Source of the DNA: Eleusine coracana subsp. coracana
Lineage: Eukaryota > Streptophyta > Magnoliopsida > Poales > Poaceae
Assembly: GCA_032690845.1 (NCBI GenBank)
Contig: CM064424.1
Span: 29,808,228-29,872,227 of the forward strand
Direction: 5' to 3'
DNA: 64,000 bases
Numbering within the stretch: position 1 is the first letter of the stretch; every line of letters starts with the position of its first letter. The notes beneath the pieces are model-generated. The model saw only the letters and a list, made by a program, of their open reading frames with translations, ran no database searches and was not told the DNA's origin. Below are positions 1-12,969 of the stretch, piece by piece. The translations under genes were made by a program, and so were the position numbers.

Positions 1-1439
1 ATGTTGAATTTTAGAAAAGGTTTAACATGCATCCTAATAACATTATTGATAATTTAATCAAGCACTAAGATTCAATAGATGTAACATAGCAGAGTATGGA
101 AGTACTAAACTATTAAGGTTAAGCAGTAGATGTAACAGAACAAAGCATGAAAGTACTAAACTACAAATTGATGCAACAAAGAATCTAGCTAAAAGTTGTG
201 GTACACTGACGGACAGGAACAGAGATGTTTGCATTAGTCACTAACCAATGCTATTTGCATTAGCATAAGTACTTCAAAGTAAGCTAGCATGCAACTGCAG
301 TGTATGTCAATCCAACCCAGTCGATCACTGTTGCCACGCAGGACTGCAGTTTCTACGACAGTAAATTAGCATTAGTCGCTTATAATGGATTTAGTTACTA
401 CGCTGCTTGCAAAATGGGTTCGCCCCTTCCCAGTACTACGCAAATAACCGAAGCTGCATCTAACCAAAAAAACGAACCCAACGTACACGCATTACCTGCC
501 ACTGATTGGCGCTTCTGACCCGGAGGCATCGTGTGGAGGAAGGCGGCCGGCGTCCTCCCGGGGGGTCGGCGAAGTTAGTTGCGGACTGGGCGGCCAAGTC
601 CTCCCAGGCGAGTCAGCGGAGTTCGTCGTTCGTCGCGGAATGGGTGGCCTAGGTCTTCCCGAGCAGGTCGGCGGAGTTCGTCGTGAACAGCCGAGGTCCT
701 CCTAGGCGGGTCGGCGGAGGCTCGAAGGTGGATTGGGTAGGGGAGGAGTGCAGGCGTGTGACGTGGGAGGCAGCGGATTTGGTCGGAGTGGAGGCGTGCG
801 GCGTCCAGCGGTGTGGGCGTGCAGCGTGGGGAGGAGATCTCGCAGGGGTGTGGCCATGCGGCGGATTTGGGAGCTCTAAAGTTGATAGTCGCTAATATAG
901 CAAACAAGTATTGACAGTTTTGCCCTCGAAAAATTTCGGTCTCGGCGCATTCCAGCCCGCCTTGGCGTTCGGTTGCAGAGCTTGAGTGGCAGATGAAAAT
1001 ATTTTTTCGCCTTGGCGCGTTCTGCAGCCCGCCCTGCCGAGCTATCAGCGGCAAATGTTGGCGCGGCTGTCGCCAAAATTTGGAGTCACTAGCCCTCTTT
1101 TTAGTTTTTTCTTAACTAATATTAGAACATTAATTTGGCATTTCGAAAATTATAATTTTGCCGTTGCTTCACCATATATAATAAGTAAATGTTTAAAATT
1201 CAATACTTTCTACAACATAAGTAGTTTATGATGATTGATCATCACATTTCTAAGTTGTTGTTGCATGAAGCAATACACAAAAATATCAGGACATAAGTAG
1301 TTTATGATGATTGATATTGCATTGATTCATGTCCTCACTAGGCCACTATAATCTCATTATTTCTCTAAAGAATGAGCGGTGCATTTTAATTAGGTGTATA
1401 GCTGATTAATAGTAAAGTTGTCATCTTTTTATTTTCTTA
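1..1439. other. Unassigned left flank, probably transposon interior
   Basis: No supported gene. Open frames here are short and unlike any family I know. A GC-rich patch (about 540-1080) carries degenerate tandem repeats, and the rest is AT-rich. Because 1440-1709 looks like the subterminal region of a CACTA element, this stretch may be that element's interior, but I cannot find its other terminus in the window. Confidence 0.35.
550..723. repeat. Degenerate GC-rich tandem repeat
   Basis: Four imperfect copies begin at about 550, 597, 652 and 695. Each opens with a GTCYTCCY-like block followed by a GTCGGCGGAG-like block (GTCAGCGGAG in the second copy). Spacing is 43-55 bp. The array lies in a GC-rich patch inside presumed transposon sequence. 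Copies are too diverged to call a unit length exactly. Confidence 0.45.
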
Positions 1440-1709
1440 TATCAAAGCAAACACCATTAGTGACGAAAATTTAAATCTATGACAGTTTACAATTTTCATA
1501 AAATTATGACGCTCTCGCTTTACCTTACATGACAAAACACCTTCCGTCACAATATACCATTGTCTTAGTGATGATTTGAGTTTGGTTTTCATGACACATA
1601 CCTAAATTTTGTCACTAAGCAAATTTGATCGCCACAAAACAGTGTATCTTGTGACATTTTGATAATTGTCATTCTAAAATCGTCATAGAATGTAAGATTT
1701 GTTGTAGTG
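1440..1709. mobile_element. CACTA transposon terminus with subterminal repeats
   Basis: The right edge, read on the minus strand, begins CACTACAACAAAT, a typical CACTA (En/Spm-like) inverted terminus. The 270 bp inside it contain many short motifs of the form GTGACA / ATGACG / GTCACTAA on both strands, as in CACTA subterminal regions. It abuts gypsy RNase H coding sequence at 1710, so it probably inserted into that retrotransposon. The opposite terminus was not found. Confidence 0.6.
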
Positions 1710-3748
1710 TTTAATCCAAGAACAAGATGACAAAGAAAGGGTGGTGTTTTATTTAAGTCGAAAATTGATTGATGCTAAAACCAGGTACACAGAGATTGAG
1801 AAGTTATATTTATATTTATATTTCTCATGTGTGAAGTTGATGCATTATTTGTTATCGACCGAATGTGTGGTGGTTTACAAAGCCGATGTCATCAAATATA
1901 TGCTATCGACTCCTATTCTAAAAGGGAGAATTGGTAAATGGATGCTTGCTCTAGCCGAATATGATCTTACTTATGAATCTGCTAAAGCTGTTAAGGGATA
2001 GGTATTGGCTGATTTAGTTGTTGAGCACTGTGGGTCTGAAGTGTCGATGGTGGAGCCAGTGCCATAGTTATTATTCTTTGACGGATCTATTTGCAAGAGC
2101 GGTTATGGTATTGGGCTCGTGATCATATCACCTTAGGGGGCAAGATTTGAGTTTGCATTTGCGGTTGAGGTATCGACTAATAATCAGACTGAATATAGAG
2201 ATGTGCTTAAAGGGTTGTAGATGATGAAAGAAGCTAGAGTTGATTGTGTTGAAATCATAGGAGATTCATTATTAGTGCTCGGGCAGCTTGTAGGAGAATT
2301 TGAATGCAAGGATGATATATTAATATTATTTCATATCAAGTGTCAAAATATATTGCAACATTTTAAAATAGCAAGGTTCAAGCATGTCCCAAGAGAGCAT
2401 AATATGGAGGCAAATAACCTAGCATAAAAGGCATCGGGTTATTAATTAAACAATGGAGAAGTTATTGTTGATATAGCTGATGTCGATGAAGAAGATTGGA
2501 GAATTGAAATTATTCAATATCTTAGAGATCCAACTCAACAAGTGCCTCGGAAGATTCGGTACATGTCTTTGAGGTATGTTTTATTAGAAGGAAAACTATA
2601 CTATCAAACAATTGATGGTGTACTATTGAGATGTTTGAATCAAGAAGAGGCCAAAGTCGTTATGTGTGAAGTTCACGAAGGTATATGTGGTACACATCAA
2701 TCGGCTCATAAGATGAGGTGGTTGTTAAAAAGGACTAGATACTATTGGCCGACTATGCTAGAAGATTGCTTCAATATTATAAGAGATGTCAGGACTGTCA
2801 AAACTTTGGAGCTATACAGAGAGCACCAGCATCGGCTATGGCCCAATTATTAAGTCGTGTCCTTTTCGAGGATGGGGAAATGGACACGATTGGACAAATG
2901 TATCCTGCATCAAGCAAGGGTCATAAGTATATTCTGGGAGCTACAAATTACTTTACAAAGTGGGTCGAAGCAGTGCCAATGAAGAATGTTACTACTGGAG
3001 ATGTGATCAACTTTGTGAAGGAACATATTATATATCGATTTGGTGTGCCACAAACTATTACTACTGACCAGGGTTCTGTGTTTACTTCAGTAGATTTTCA
3101 AACCTTTACTGACAATATGGGAATCAGGCTCTTAAATTCATCACCATATTATGCTCAAGCCAATGGTGAAGCAGAAGCATCCAACAAGAGTTTGATTAAG
3201 TTGATTAAGAGGAAGATAGATGAACATCCTAAGAAGTGGCATACGATATTGGTTGAATCTTTATGGGCATACATGATGGCTTGTCATGGGTCAATTAAGG
3301 TGCCACCTTATCAGCTGGTTTATGGGCATGAGGCAGTTTTACCATGGGAGACAAATCTGGGGTCTAGAAGGGTGGATATGCAAGATCAGTATTAGCTGAT
3401 GACTACAGGAAAGTTATGTTAGATGAATTAGAAGACGTTGTACAATATCGAATGAGGGCCCTGGAAATTCAAGAAAATAAGGCCCAGGTGGCTAGGTTTT
3501 ATAATAAAAAGGTGGTACCCAAAAGTTTTTCAGAGGGGGATCTGGTCTGGAAGTTAATCATGCCCATTGGCTCTAGAGATAGTCATTTTGGAAAATGGTC
3601 ACCGACATGGGAAGGTCCATTCAAAGTGAGCCGATGTGCACCTGGCAATGCATATTTTCTACAAGGGTTGGTTGGAGAAGAGTTCGGGAGAGTGATTAAT
3701 GGTAAATATTTGAAACGATATCATCCAAGTGTTTGGGTTGATTCATGA
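1710..3748 (+). pseudogene. Ty3/gypsy Tat/Retand-type pol remnant (RNase H, second RNase H, integrase)
   Basis: This is the 3' half of a gypsy polyprotein, cut at its 5' side by the CACTA end. The order is: retroviral-type RNase H (to about 2001); a second, archaeal-like RNase H (about 2002-2427, with an LFFDGS motif and a distal REHN motif), a known mark of the Tat lineage; then integrase. The integrase has an HHCC zinc site (HEGICGTHQSAHK, then CQDCQ) and a DDE core with D in MDTIG, D in TTDQG and E in NGEAEA, then a C-terminal region at 3416-3748. Several in-frame stops interrupt the RNase H part (about 1999, 2065, 2134, 2218, 2425), a frameshift at about 2770 lies between the two zinc half-sites, and another stop is at 3393. 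It is certainly non-functional. Confidence 0.85.
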
Positions 3749-3786
3749 TTTCGTCATTGATAGCCGATATTTTTAAGTATCGCGCT

Positions 3787-5529
3787 TGTTGGTCGTTACT
3801 ACGCACCCACCTATATACCGCAAGAGGACGGTGTATATTGTAGCACTTTTTTCGTTGGAGTATTCCAAGGTATAATCGAATCCACAGGGATTAGCAAGAG
3901 AACGGTGTTTAGAGTTTACTATTTTGTCTAACAAATCAATCCTAGCATAAAGTACATATTGCACATACGTGAGCATGAAAAGAGGTGAAAGTTGAAGGTT
4001 GCACCGATCGACTCAACAGGTGCACCGATTGGTGCGTAGGCTTACCTGGTAAAAGGGGTTATAGGAGCATACACATCGACCAAAGAGGAACACATGGAGT
4101 TAGCCTATATGCATCTAGCACTTGAAGAAAGGATGTGTCGATCGACACAACTGGTGCGCCGATCGGCACTGAAGCAGTAATCATTATCATCTTAATCCTA
4201 GCTTACTTGGCACTTCATTGACTCAAATGATAAACTTAGTATTCTATAAGACATGGTGGTTTCGTTCACCCCAGCTTGTCACATGCGAAGGCTATTAGCT
4301 CCCCACTGGTTTCTTGCACTATGCGATGAGAAAAAGCGTAAATGCAATTTACACTAATGGGAATAGATAGATATTAAGTACACCACATAGACTGAATTCA
4401 CCGAAAGAGATTCAATAAGCGACCAAAGACAGAATCAAGTTAGATAACATAGATATAGATAATTGTCCCAATATTCATCACTGTCAGAGGAGCACCGATC
4501 GGCTCAACTGGTGCGCCGATCGGCGCAGCCATGATGCATCGTTGATGACTCCTAAGGTACATGTCTCTACTTCTCCTAGCTTCGGTGTAGTACACCATGT
4601 AGGGTCCCTACCCGACTAAACTACATCTCTTAATTTGGTGGCTCTTCAACTCCTGCGGCCTCACGGCAATGTGCAGCGGCTCTTATGTCTTGATCACCTC
4701 CCTTTCCTTGTCCTCCTCTATCTTGGGTGTCATACGGGTGTTTATATAGCCTCTGGTCACGTCCTCCCTTGCTTGGCCTCCAAGTTTAGCTCATAGAGAT
4801 TGAATCCAAGTCGGTTTCGTACCTTCTATAAACTGCGCCGAATTACTTTAATCATAACTGATGCTTCCAGAGTCTAAATGAGGCAAACCTGGACTCTATC
4901 TCGTAGCCCTTGAAAATATCTACAACTTTGGTATTATTTGGATCCTCAGATTCAGATGTTTAGATAACCAAAATTGCGACGCCAAAATATCTATCCTGAT
5001 TCAGATTCCTCTATGCAGCCTGACTTGCGGGGCCCATATCTCCTAGCTCTGGAGTCCAATAAATGCAAATCAAATATGTTTCAGAAAGATCTCGACGAGA
5101 TATTCAACTTTGGTATTCTGATATTTCCTATTTGACCACGTCTTGGGCTCCGAAATCGCGTGACAATACAGTACCATTTCTAGACTCCGCGAATTGAACT
5201 CTCCTTCCGGATAAACCTTTTAGAAATCCTTAGACATTGGGCCTCGACCTTGGTCTTGCACACTGGGCCTCATGGACGTCCAGGTGTGTCTTGTAAGCTT
5301 CATGGGCCAGTGGGAAGCCCTCCTTGCACGGCGAGTCGGGCTTTATGTCGGTACTTCTCATATAAGAGCCATTTTGTCATCTTTTCACTTGTTTCTGCAA
5401 TAAAGCACTAAAACGACACTACATGTGGAAATTGTCAATATTAAAGGTAAAACACATGATTATGATGAGAATATGGTACTATATTGGTGGTTATTGGCAT
5501 ATAAAACGGGTACTTAGGAACCACCAATA
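3787..5529 (-). mobile_element. Solo LTR nested in the Tat element 3' UTR
   Basis: The ends are TGTTGG at 3787 and CCAATA at 5529 (a decayed CCAACA). An exact 5-bp duplication, GCGCT, flanks it at 3782-3786 and 5530-5534. No internal region or coding sequence accompanies it, so it is a solo LTR. It is similar in inverted orientation to the LTR at 12970-13950: both share the 'GTTGGTCG...GGTGTATATTGTAGC' end and the 'AAGGAGGGCTT' block. Minus orientation is inferred from the related copy, which has a polypurine tract on its left. It contains three paired dyad motifs of the form CACCGATCGG / GCGCCGATCGG. Confidence 0.8.
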
Positions 5530-6427
5530 GCGCTTGAATGATAAGAGTCGATGGTGATCCATCGACTTAAGGTGGCCAATATCCAGATATCGCCCTTAGC
5601 ATACATCATCATGAGCATAAAGTATAAATAATATATATATTCATTCAATAATGATGGAAAAAGATACAAGTGATCATCAGTACAAAGTGCGGATAAGTTG
5701 ATTACTCGCAGGTAATCGAACTCTGAAGGGATTTGTTCTCCTATTATAGCTAAGCGATTAAGATGTAATTATTATTGTCCCAAATATGAGAAAGGAGTGC
5801 ATGATTAAGAAAAAAGGTGGTTCAACAGCTTCCTCTTCTTCCTCGGTAGAATAGCAGTGTCATCAGACATTACCCGACAGACAAGGGGGAGAGAGGGCAG
5901 CCTCGCCGATGCCATTCTTCATGATTGGGTCATCCATCAACCCATAAGTTGATTTCTAACGCTGAAGTGGCTCTGGATTTTGGATTAAAAGGATCACTTT
6001 GGAGATTGAAGAGGTGAAAAACTCGCCATGAGAAACTTAGTAGATTTGGAGATAGGTGGTATTTTTCTACCAGAGCTCTCAGAAGAAGACCCACGATCGA
6101 AGGTGTCGAGATGAAGGGGAGATGGTCGAAGGAGCTATTTATAGGAGTTACACATGACCTTTAATGAATCCAGACGTCGTTTTACATTAACTAAGAAGTG
6201 GAGAGGTTCGAGGAGAAAAGATAAGAATGAGGACGGTCAAAAAGAAGACCAGTAGTCAAGATGGTGCAGGAAGACAGTGAGCCGCAATTAAGGAGAGCAT
6301 GAGTGGTTGGGAGGTATACTATAAGACAAAGCTTAACAGTGGATGGCTCACCATTAAATATACGCTGTAAACGAGGAGATAAAATCCAGTGCACGAAGCA
6401 TTTCATACCCCGGACACGGGGGGCATG
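5530..6427 (+). other. Tat element 3' UTR with polypurine tract
   Basis: This continues the gypsy 3' untranslated region after the solo LTR. It has no supported coding sequence. A purine run, CGGGGGGCATG, just before 6428 is the likely polypurine tract that primes plus-strand synthesis, directly next to the LTR start. Confidence 0.6.
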
Positions 6428-7769
6428 TGTTGGCACCAGAATTTGACCGGTCCCATTGATCAGAGGCGAGAAATTAAAATCGACAGAAGTCAATGAGATT
6501 CAATGGCCGATGGAAGTTAAGTGGGCCTGATAGGGTTATTTTATTTCTTTCTGTTTTTAGTTTAGATTTTATTTTAAACCTAGTCGATTTGTTTAAGAGT
6601 TCTGACCGAGTCAGGTCAAAACCTCTTGCATGAAGTTATAAATATGTAATAGGATTTGTACAAGAAAAATAACACTTTCGTTTAATACAATTCGGTGCAT
6701 CGCCAACCTTTTCGACGAAATCCTCATCTCACGCGGGCTACATCAGCTACGATCTCGGCTTGAGATTTGGATTAGTCACCCTCGATAATTCTATCAATCT
6801 CAACTAGTACTTTCTCATTAATTTGATACTCTAGTTGCTATCATTAGAATTGCTAGTTATCCGATAATTAGATCTATTTAATGCTTGTTCTATCAACTCT
6901 GAGTGCAATATTGTCTTGGTTGAAGCCGATCTATTTTAATCTTGGTAGATTTTATAGGTATTATTTAGGTCTATTATTTAAGTCACTTTATTGATTTTAT
7001 CTATAAATTAGTTAAATCTAGTTTTATCTACTGTGTTTGAATACTATCTCGATTAAGTTCAATCTATTCGAATCAGCAAGACTGCTTCGGTTTTAATCTC
7101 TTACTGGATAGATAGGGTTATGTTCGATCAGTTTATAGATAGAGTCAATAGGGTTCTATCGGAATGTTTAGCCGATAGGTTATCACGGTTCAATCGACTT
7201 TCTGGTGCTTAATTGATTATATCATTCATTTTGATGGTCGTTTGCCCCCTTCTTTAAATAAGATAGATTTGTGATTTTGAGGCATATTTGCAATACCAGC
7301 TCACTAAATCTATCATTCTGACGCCATCGACAGAGCGAGTTTATGTATATTTACTGTAGATCTATCGACTCATCTCTATCGACTCTGGCACTTTTTTATC
7401 GACTTGTCCAGTCGTTTCGTGAGTATTGCTTGTTATCGACTCTAGCCGGTCGAATCGATCTTTTATCAGCATCAATGATTTTAGACTATTTATTAAATTA
7501 AATATTGTCGATAAGCCGATACAATCAGCTAATTAATTTAATTTCTTTTATCTTCTTTATTCATGTAATAACCTCGGCTGATTTCATAAATAGTGACTAT
7601 CGACTTTCTTCATCGACCTGTCTTAGGCCGGTGACCTGTGTCATCTAACCGTTCGTTTCTTTGTTGATTTGCAGGGAATATCAACTCGCACGTCCCGGTT
7701 TCTCGTATTGAGCCTGCACTGGAGTTAAGCAGATCTCCCAGGTCACGCATGATGATTTTCGTGTCAACA
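6428..7769 (+). repeat. 3' LTR of the Tat/Retand-type gypsy element
   Basis: It starts TGTTGGCACC after a polypurine tract and ends GTGTCAACA, so the ends form a TGTTG/CAACA inverted repeat. It is 1342 bp and lies downstream of the matching integrase, in the expected order. The 5' LTR is not in the window, so identity between the pair cannot be checked here. Confidence 0.7.
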
Positions 7770-9648
7770 AATTCTAAAGTTGCTCCTCTTCTAATATCGA
7801 TAAATACCAGAAAAGTAAAACACAAACAAATAAGGAACAGTACACCAAACATTTTATAATGACTATAAAAACAATACCAAATGATAGTGTGCGTTCCTTG
7901 GATTCTGTGAGCGCAAAAATCTAAATTGGAGTTAGTTAAAAAGTTATGCTAGTTTGAAGTTCTAGGGGCTAAAAGGTAAAAATAGAAAGGTTTAGGGACC
8001 TATCTGTAATTTTATAAAATTGCAAGGATTAAAAGTGTAAAATATAAGGAACAAAATATAATTAATAAAAAGTATAGGGTTGTTTCTGTAAATTTTTAGG
8101 GTTTAAACATAATTTTTATTAAGTACAGGGGACTAAGGGTAAAAGGATAGGACTAAAATATAAATAATATTAAGCTCATGGGTGTTTCTATAAAATTGAA
8201 GGGCTAAAATATTATTCATAAAAAGTTTAGGGGCTTAAATATAAACAGTCGTAGAAAATTTGGGTGAAAATCAGATTAAAATAAAGCTTAGGGGTCTAAG
8301 CATAAAACTACTATTATCTTGGATTTAATTGAATTAAAAAAACCTAAAAGTCATGGACCGAGTCCACAGACTCCATGGACCAGCGTTGATCAAGGGGTCC
8401 ACGGGCCACGGTGGCCGGGTGCGTACCCCTTCGGGGTCTTCTATTCTAGGCCGCTAGATCGGGATCGGGTGGCCAAAAGGAGTTCCGGTGGGGTGGTCAG
8501 CGGCCGGCGGCGAGCTAGGCGGCGGCGCAAGGGAGAGGCTCGCCGGAGTTGGCCGGGCAGGCGCTCGAGTAGCCTATTCTTAGCCGCGAGAGCACGGGGA
8601 GAGAGAGGGGAAGCGAGGGGGTTCTCACCGCGGGATCGCTCGCAGCTGGGGAGGCCCGGGAGCGCCTCGTTGACGGAGGCGGTGATAATCGGTGCTCATC
8701 GGGGAAGGGCCCTAGGTCGGGAAATTTGGGGGGGGGGGGGGGGGGGGGGATGGAGGGGAAAGAGGCGGAGGGGGAAGGGCATCGACAGGGGCCGGTTTTA
8801 TAGCGTAGGAGGGAGGGGGAAAACGGAGCGTCGAGCTCGTTGGCCATTAATGGCTGGGGGTGGCCGTTGGCATGAGTGAGTGCGCCTCAGTGCATGGTTA
8901 AGGCCGGGAGTGGGGAAGGGGAAGCGGAGGGTCGCTCGGTGGGCTTGGGTGTGGTATGGAGAGGCGGGGAGGTGAGATTCGAGCGGGTGTTGACGGTTTT
9001 CCGTTCGGCCATCGGTGGGGAAAAGAGATAGGCGGGAGGTTGGGGATGACGGGTGGGGTCGAGCTATCAGTGAGCGTGGGCAGGGCTGGGCTGCGCTGGC
9101 AACTGTGCCGCGTGGTGCGTGCTACGTGCTGGGCCGAGTGGGCCGCGTACGTGCATGGGCTGCAGGGCTGGTGCTGCAGGCTAAAAATGAAAGGAAAAGA
9201 AAAGGGAGAGGGGAGGGGAAAGAAGATGGGCCGCAGGGCGTGCTGGGCTGGCCGAAAGAGAAAGGAGGGGGCAGAAAGGAGTGGGTCGCACAGGAGGGCC
9301 AATCCAAAAAGAGGAGGGGGGAAAAGATGGGCCTTGACTGGGTATTCGGCCCAGGAAGGTCAGGTAAGGTTTCTTCTCCTTTTTCTTTTCTTTTATTTCC
9401 TGTTTCTATTTCTTAACTGACTATAAAACAATTTTTAGTTAGGTTTTTAAAATTCTTTTTCACACAATAATATACCTAATGCAAATTCTAATCCAGCATG
9501 ATGCAACAAATAAAATTAAATAATTTAATTACTTAATTTAATAAATTAAGAAAATAATCTTTATAGCTAAAGAAGGAAAAAAATAATACCCTAATTAAAA
9601 TAAGATAAAATTAATGATTTGCAAAATATAAAAAATAGGGTATTACAG
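7770..9648 (-). mobile_element. Gypsy LTR fragment, Tekay/Retrosat-like
   Basis: On the minus strand it starts TGTAATACCC, a common start for grass gypsy LTRs. It passes through a GC-rich block rich in TGGGCC and TGGGCTG motifs. It then runs into AT-rich sequence carrying the 'ACTAACTCCAATTT' and 'CATTTGGTATTG' motifs typical of the distal part of these LTRs. The long GC-rich open frames (8319-8879, 8898-9420 on either strand) are composition artefacts. A run of 22 G lies at 8728-8749. Confidence 0.5.
8728..8749 (+). repeat. Poly-G run, 22 nt
   Basis: An uninterrupted run of 22 G inside the GC-rich LTR fragment. Such a run can form G-quadruplex structure and is prone to length error in assembly and in replication. 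Confidence 0.95.
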
Positions 9649-11058
9649 TTGTAGCATATATGCTTGTCCGGCCCCTTTCCTCTGCGCTGTTGTTGATACA
9701 TGATATTGGCATCGGAATGCCACTGCGTTCTATCCTTCGAGCAACTCCAGCACGTGTAAAATGACTAGGATCTTTAAAAACTGGCAATATGAATGATCAA
9801 GGTGCTACAACAGATCCTTGAAACTCACACATCCTATAAAAACTTTTATAGATCTTATAATTGCCTGTTATACTCTAAAATTGACTTCAACAATATCATG
9901 CAAATTCATTTTTGCCTCTCCAGGAGGTACGGTGCCTCTCCACTTGGTCTCCAACAACGGTATGCAACCGATGATGCAAAATCCATAGGAGGAAAGAGGG
10001 GAGCCAATATTGGCTCTTCTCTCTTCTCCGATGCATTCGGTCCGTAGTGGATTCAGTCTGTAGACTCCGCGCCCGCTGGTCTTCTCCTCCTTCCCCGGCT
10101 TCAAACCATCGATCTCCTCCTCCCCGCCACCGTGCCGGGCTCCTCCTCCTTCTCCCCTAATCTTTGTTGTGCCGGGCTCCTCCCCCTTCCCCATCGGGTG
10201 ACGCGCATGACAGTGGAGCAGGGGGGAAGGGCGACAAGGGTAGGGAGGGGCTGCCCGATTCAGCGCGTAGCAGGGAAGGGCCACACGAGCGGGCAGGTGG
10301 CCGGCGGCGGCGGCGGAGCAGAGCGCACAGGGGGCGGCGGTGCACCGGGACCGAGCGCGGGGGCGGCAGCACGCAAGTGGCAGAGCAAAGCGTGTAGGTG
10401 GTGGTGGCGCACAGGGGGCCGAGCACGGGTGCGGAGCGGCGTGTAGGGGCGGCACGGAGCACGGGGGCAACGGTTGTGCGCGTGTAGGCGTGGTCGTCGG
10501 CGCGCACAGGGGCGGCGCAGCTCGCGTGTGGAGGTGGCACGACCTCGCATGTGGAGGCAGGGCTGCCAGGACGAGCTCGCGCATAGAGGCGTTGCGTGGA
10601 GGCAGGGCCGCCGGCGCGAGCTCGCGCGTGAAGTCACAGCCGCTCACGCATGGTGAGCGGCGAGCGGGCTGGGCCAAAGAGAAGAAAAGGGAGGTGGCGT
10701 CCTGCATGGGGAGAGAGTGGAGGCAGCCTGGGCTGGGCCGGGAAATGGAGGGGAGGGGAAATTGGTCCAGGGGAAGAAGGGGGACAAAATGCTTTATCTT
10801 TTTCTAGAAATTGGATAGTTGGAGTTTCAAAATGAAGTAACAGTCAAACGTAAACAAATAATTGCAACAAGAAGAAAAGAAAAACAAGCACTCATCAAGA
10901 TTTATTTTATTATGTTCAAAATTTAATTATTCTAGTTTAATTAATATGCGAGATTTTGTTTTTTTTTGAAAAATCATGAGATCATATTAACTTTGAAAAA
11001 ATTAAATTTTTTACTGGTTTTCTCTAATTGATTTGGTATTAAAATTTGGGGATGTTAC
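9649..11058 (-). mobile_element. Second gypsy LTR fragment with GC-rich core
   Basis: On the minus strand it starts TGTAACATCCCC at 11058, again a gypsy LTR-like start. The core (about 10060-10780) is strongly GC-rich and full of GGCGGCG and CACGCG-like motifs. Overlapping open frames on both strands with arginine/proline/alanine bias are non-coding. A perfect 16-bp palindrome sits at 10001-10016. The distal boundary is uncertain, and a small inverted-repeat element may be embedded near 9738. Confidence 0.4.
10001..10016. repeat. Perfect palindrome GAGCCAATATTGGCTC
   Basis: A 16-bp perfect palindrome with CCAAT boxes on both strands, flanked by imperfect arms (AGAGGG / CTTCTCT). It may mark the centre of a small foldback element or be an LTR promoter motif. 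Confidence 0.7.
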
Positions 11059-12969
11059 ATACCATTTGCTATCAACTTGGGTTTTTGCTCTCTTTTCTTT
11101 TGTGATACCCTTCTCATTTGGACAATGACATATCCCAAATAGATACCTTAGGGTGACCAAATGTCACTATTTTATATAGAGCATCATGTTTTTGTGCATC
11201 ACCGTTATTTGCTTGAGCTTTCACTACAAATAATGCATGATTATGATAAGGATATTTGCTAGAGATATGATAAATATTATAATTGTTGTTGGAACTTATG
11301 ATTCATTGCATATGGTTGTCCCTCGCTGAAATTTGAATGAATTTGGAACTAAGCACCAATTCTATGAACTATATTTTCTTTAGTGGTGGTGTTTGTTGAT
11401 ATATGATTTATAGAGACCGCATATGATTGAATTGTGACAACATGCTTTACTCTCTAAAGAGAAAACTCCAACATATCTAGAGTAATTAATTTTTTTGGAA
11501 AACTATAACGTCTCTAATCCTTACAAATATTGCTCTATTGCATTGATCATACCTAGCAAAGCCAAATATTCTACACTTATATGATAAACCTATAGGTTGC
11601 AACATGTAATTTTGATGAGTTGGTTCAAGTTTGTGTTCTTTTGATATGAGACTTAGAAGCTGGTCATTTCGTTCATGTAGCTTCTACTTGTTTGATAGCC
11701 CTTTTCATGTTTGGCATTGCCTATTTTACTTTGAAATGTGTGCATACTTCGCTGGATATTCCCACCTGTAAATCATATTTGTATTGGTGTTGTCTATTCC
11801 TTGTCCACCTATGAGATGAGTTTTTTGTTCTATGGTTTTATGCACATATTATCAAGATATCATGCTCAAGACGAAGAATTTCATTAATAAATACCTCTGA
11901 AGACTCTCTGAAGCGCAAAAGATCAATATGAGAAGAAGACACAGCCAGATCAGAAGCGTGCTGGTCGACACACATTGAGTGCCGATCAGTATGAGCTTTT
12001 CAAGTTTCAACAAGCGCTTTGTTTTCTTCAGGAATCAATTATATATGTTTTAGTTATCTTCAGGAATCAAGTATATATGTTTCAGATGGTCGAAGAGAAG
12101 AAATAAAAGATTTAGCTAGTGCTTTTCTTTTTCCACTTCTCATGCTCAAGGACGAGTATCATTTAAGCATAAGGGAGTTGGATCGTCATTTGCATTCCAA
12201 AGCACTGGCTAATGGACATCAAGGATTGATGGAATATCAAGAATGTTTCTAGTTATATCAAGTTATAAGAGTGGAATTTACAAGATTGTGCAAAAAACAA
12301 TCAAGTAAGGACATTCATTTGGCTGAAACTCTATCATTCCAATCAGGTGTAATCCAATTTTGAAAACTTCATTTGTGTCTTGAAATCTTCCTTTGCCATT
12401 TGCACATGTTCACCTTTTCTAAAACATGTGGTTTCTCTCTCTTTCATCGTGTTTCTCTAATGCCCTTTTTAACAAGTCTCTTTAAACCCAAGTAGAACTA
12501 TCTCTTGCTTTGATAATATTTTAAGTTACATTATTTTGATAGCTGCTTTCCTACCAAGCTACATATAAAGCCTTCCACTAAATATTTGTAGATAGGATCA
12601 CTTCTAGTTATTTAGCTTGTGAGATTTATGAATGAGTATTGACTTGATTCTTTACAAAATAGTGTTTTGTTTGGATGCATGAGACTTAATTTTTGGAAAA
12701 ACATTATGATCTTAAGACCTAGTTTGAGGAGCAATCTATTTTGAGAGTTGAAGTTTGGTTCTAAGTCATTATCGACCCCCCACTAATATCTTGAGAAGTA
12801 GAATTAGTGTAACATAAAACTTTTGTGCTATACTCTTAAAGCAGGTTGGATATGTATGTGTTACAATGAATACAAGTGAAGATAACATGATTGCAACACT
12901 AATCTCTCCTTGATAGGGTAAAGTAATTTATTTATTCAAGGACAAGCAAAGGTTTAAACATGGGAGAGC
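11059..12969 (+). other. Decayed internal sequence upstream of an LTR
   Basis: AT-rich sequence without supported coding. The last 35 bp (CAAGGACAAGC, then CATGGGAGAGC) have the form seen just before the 3' LTR of chromovirus-like gypsy elements. I read the block as the 3' untranslated part of the element whose LTR follows. A short open frame at 12019-12252 has no recognisable domain. Confidence 0.4.

Noticed and set aside
8319..10807. Several overlapping GC-rich open frames of 100-280 codons on both strands
   Set aside because: Arg/Pro/Ala/Gly-biased, mutually overlapping, and inside LTR-like GC-rich sequence; none has a domain.
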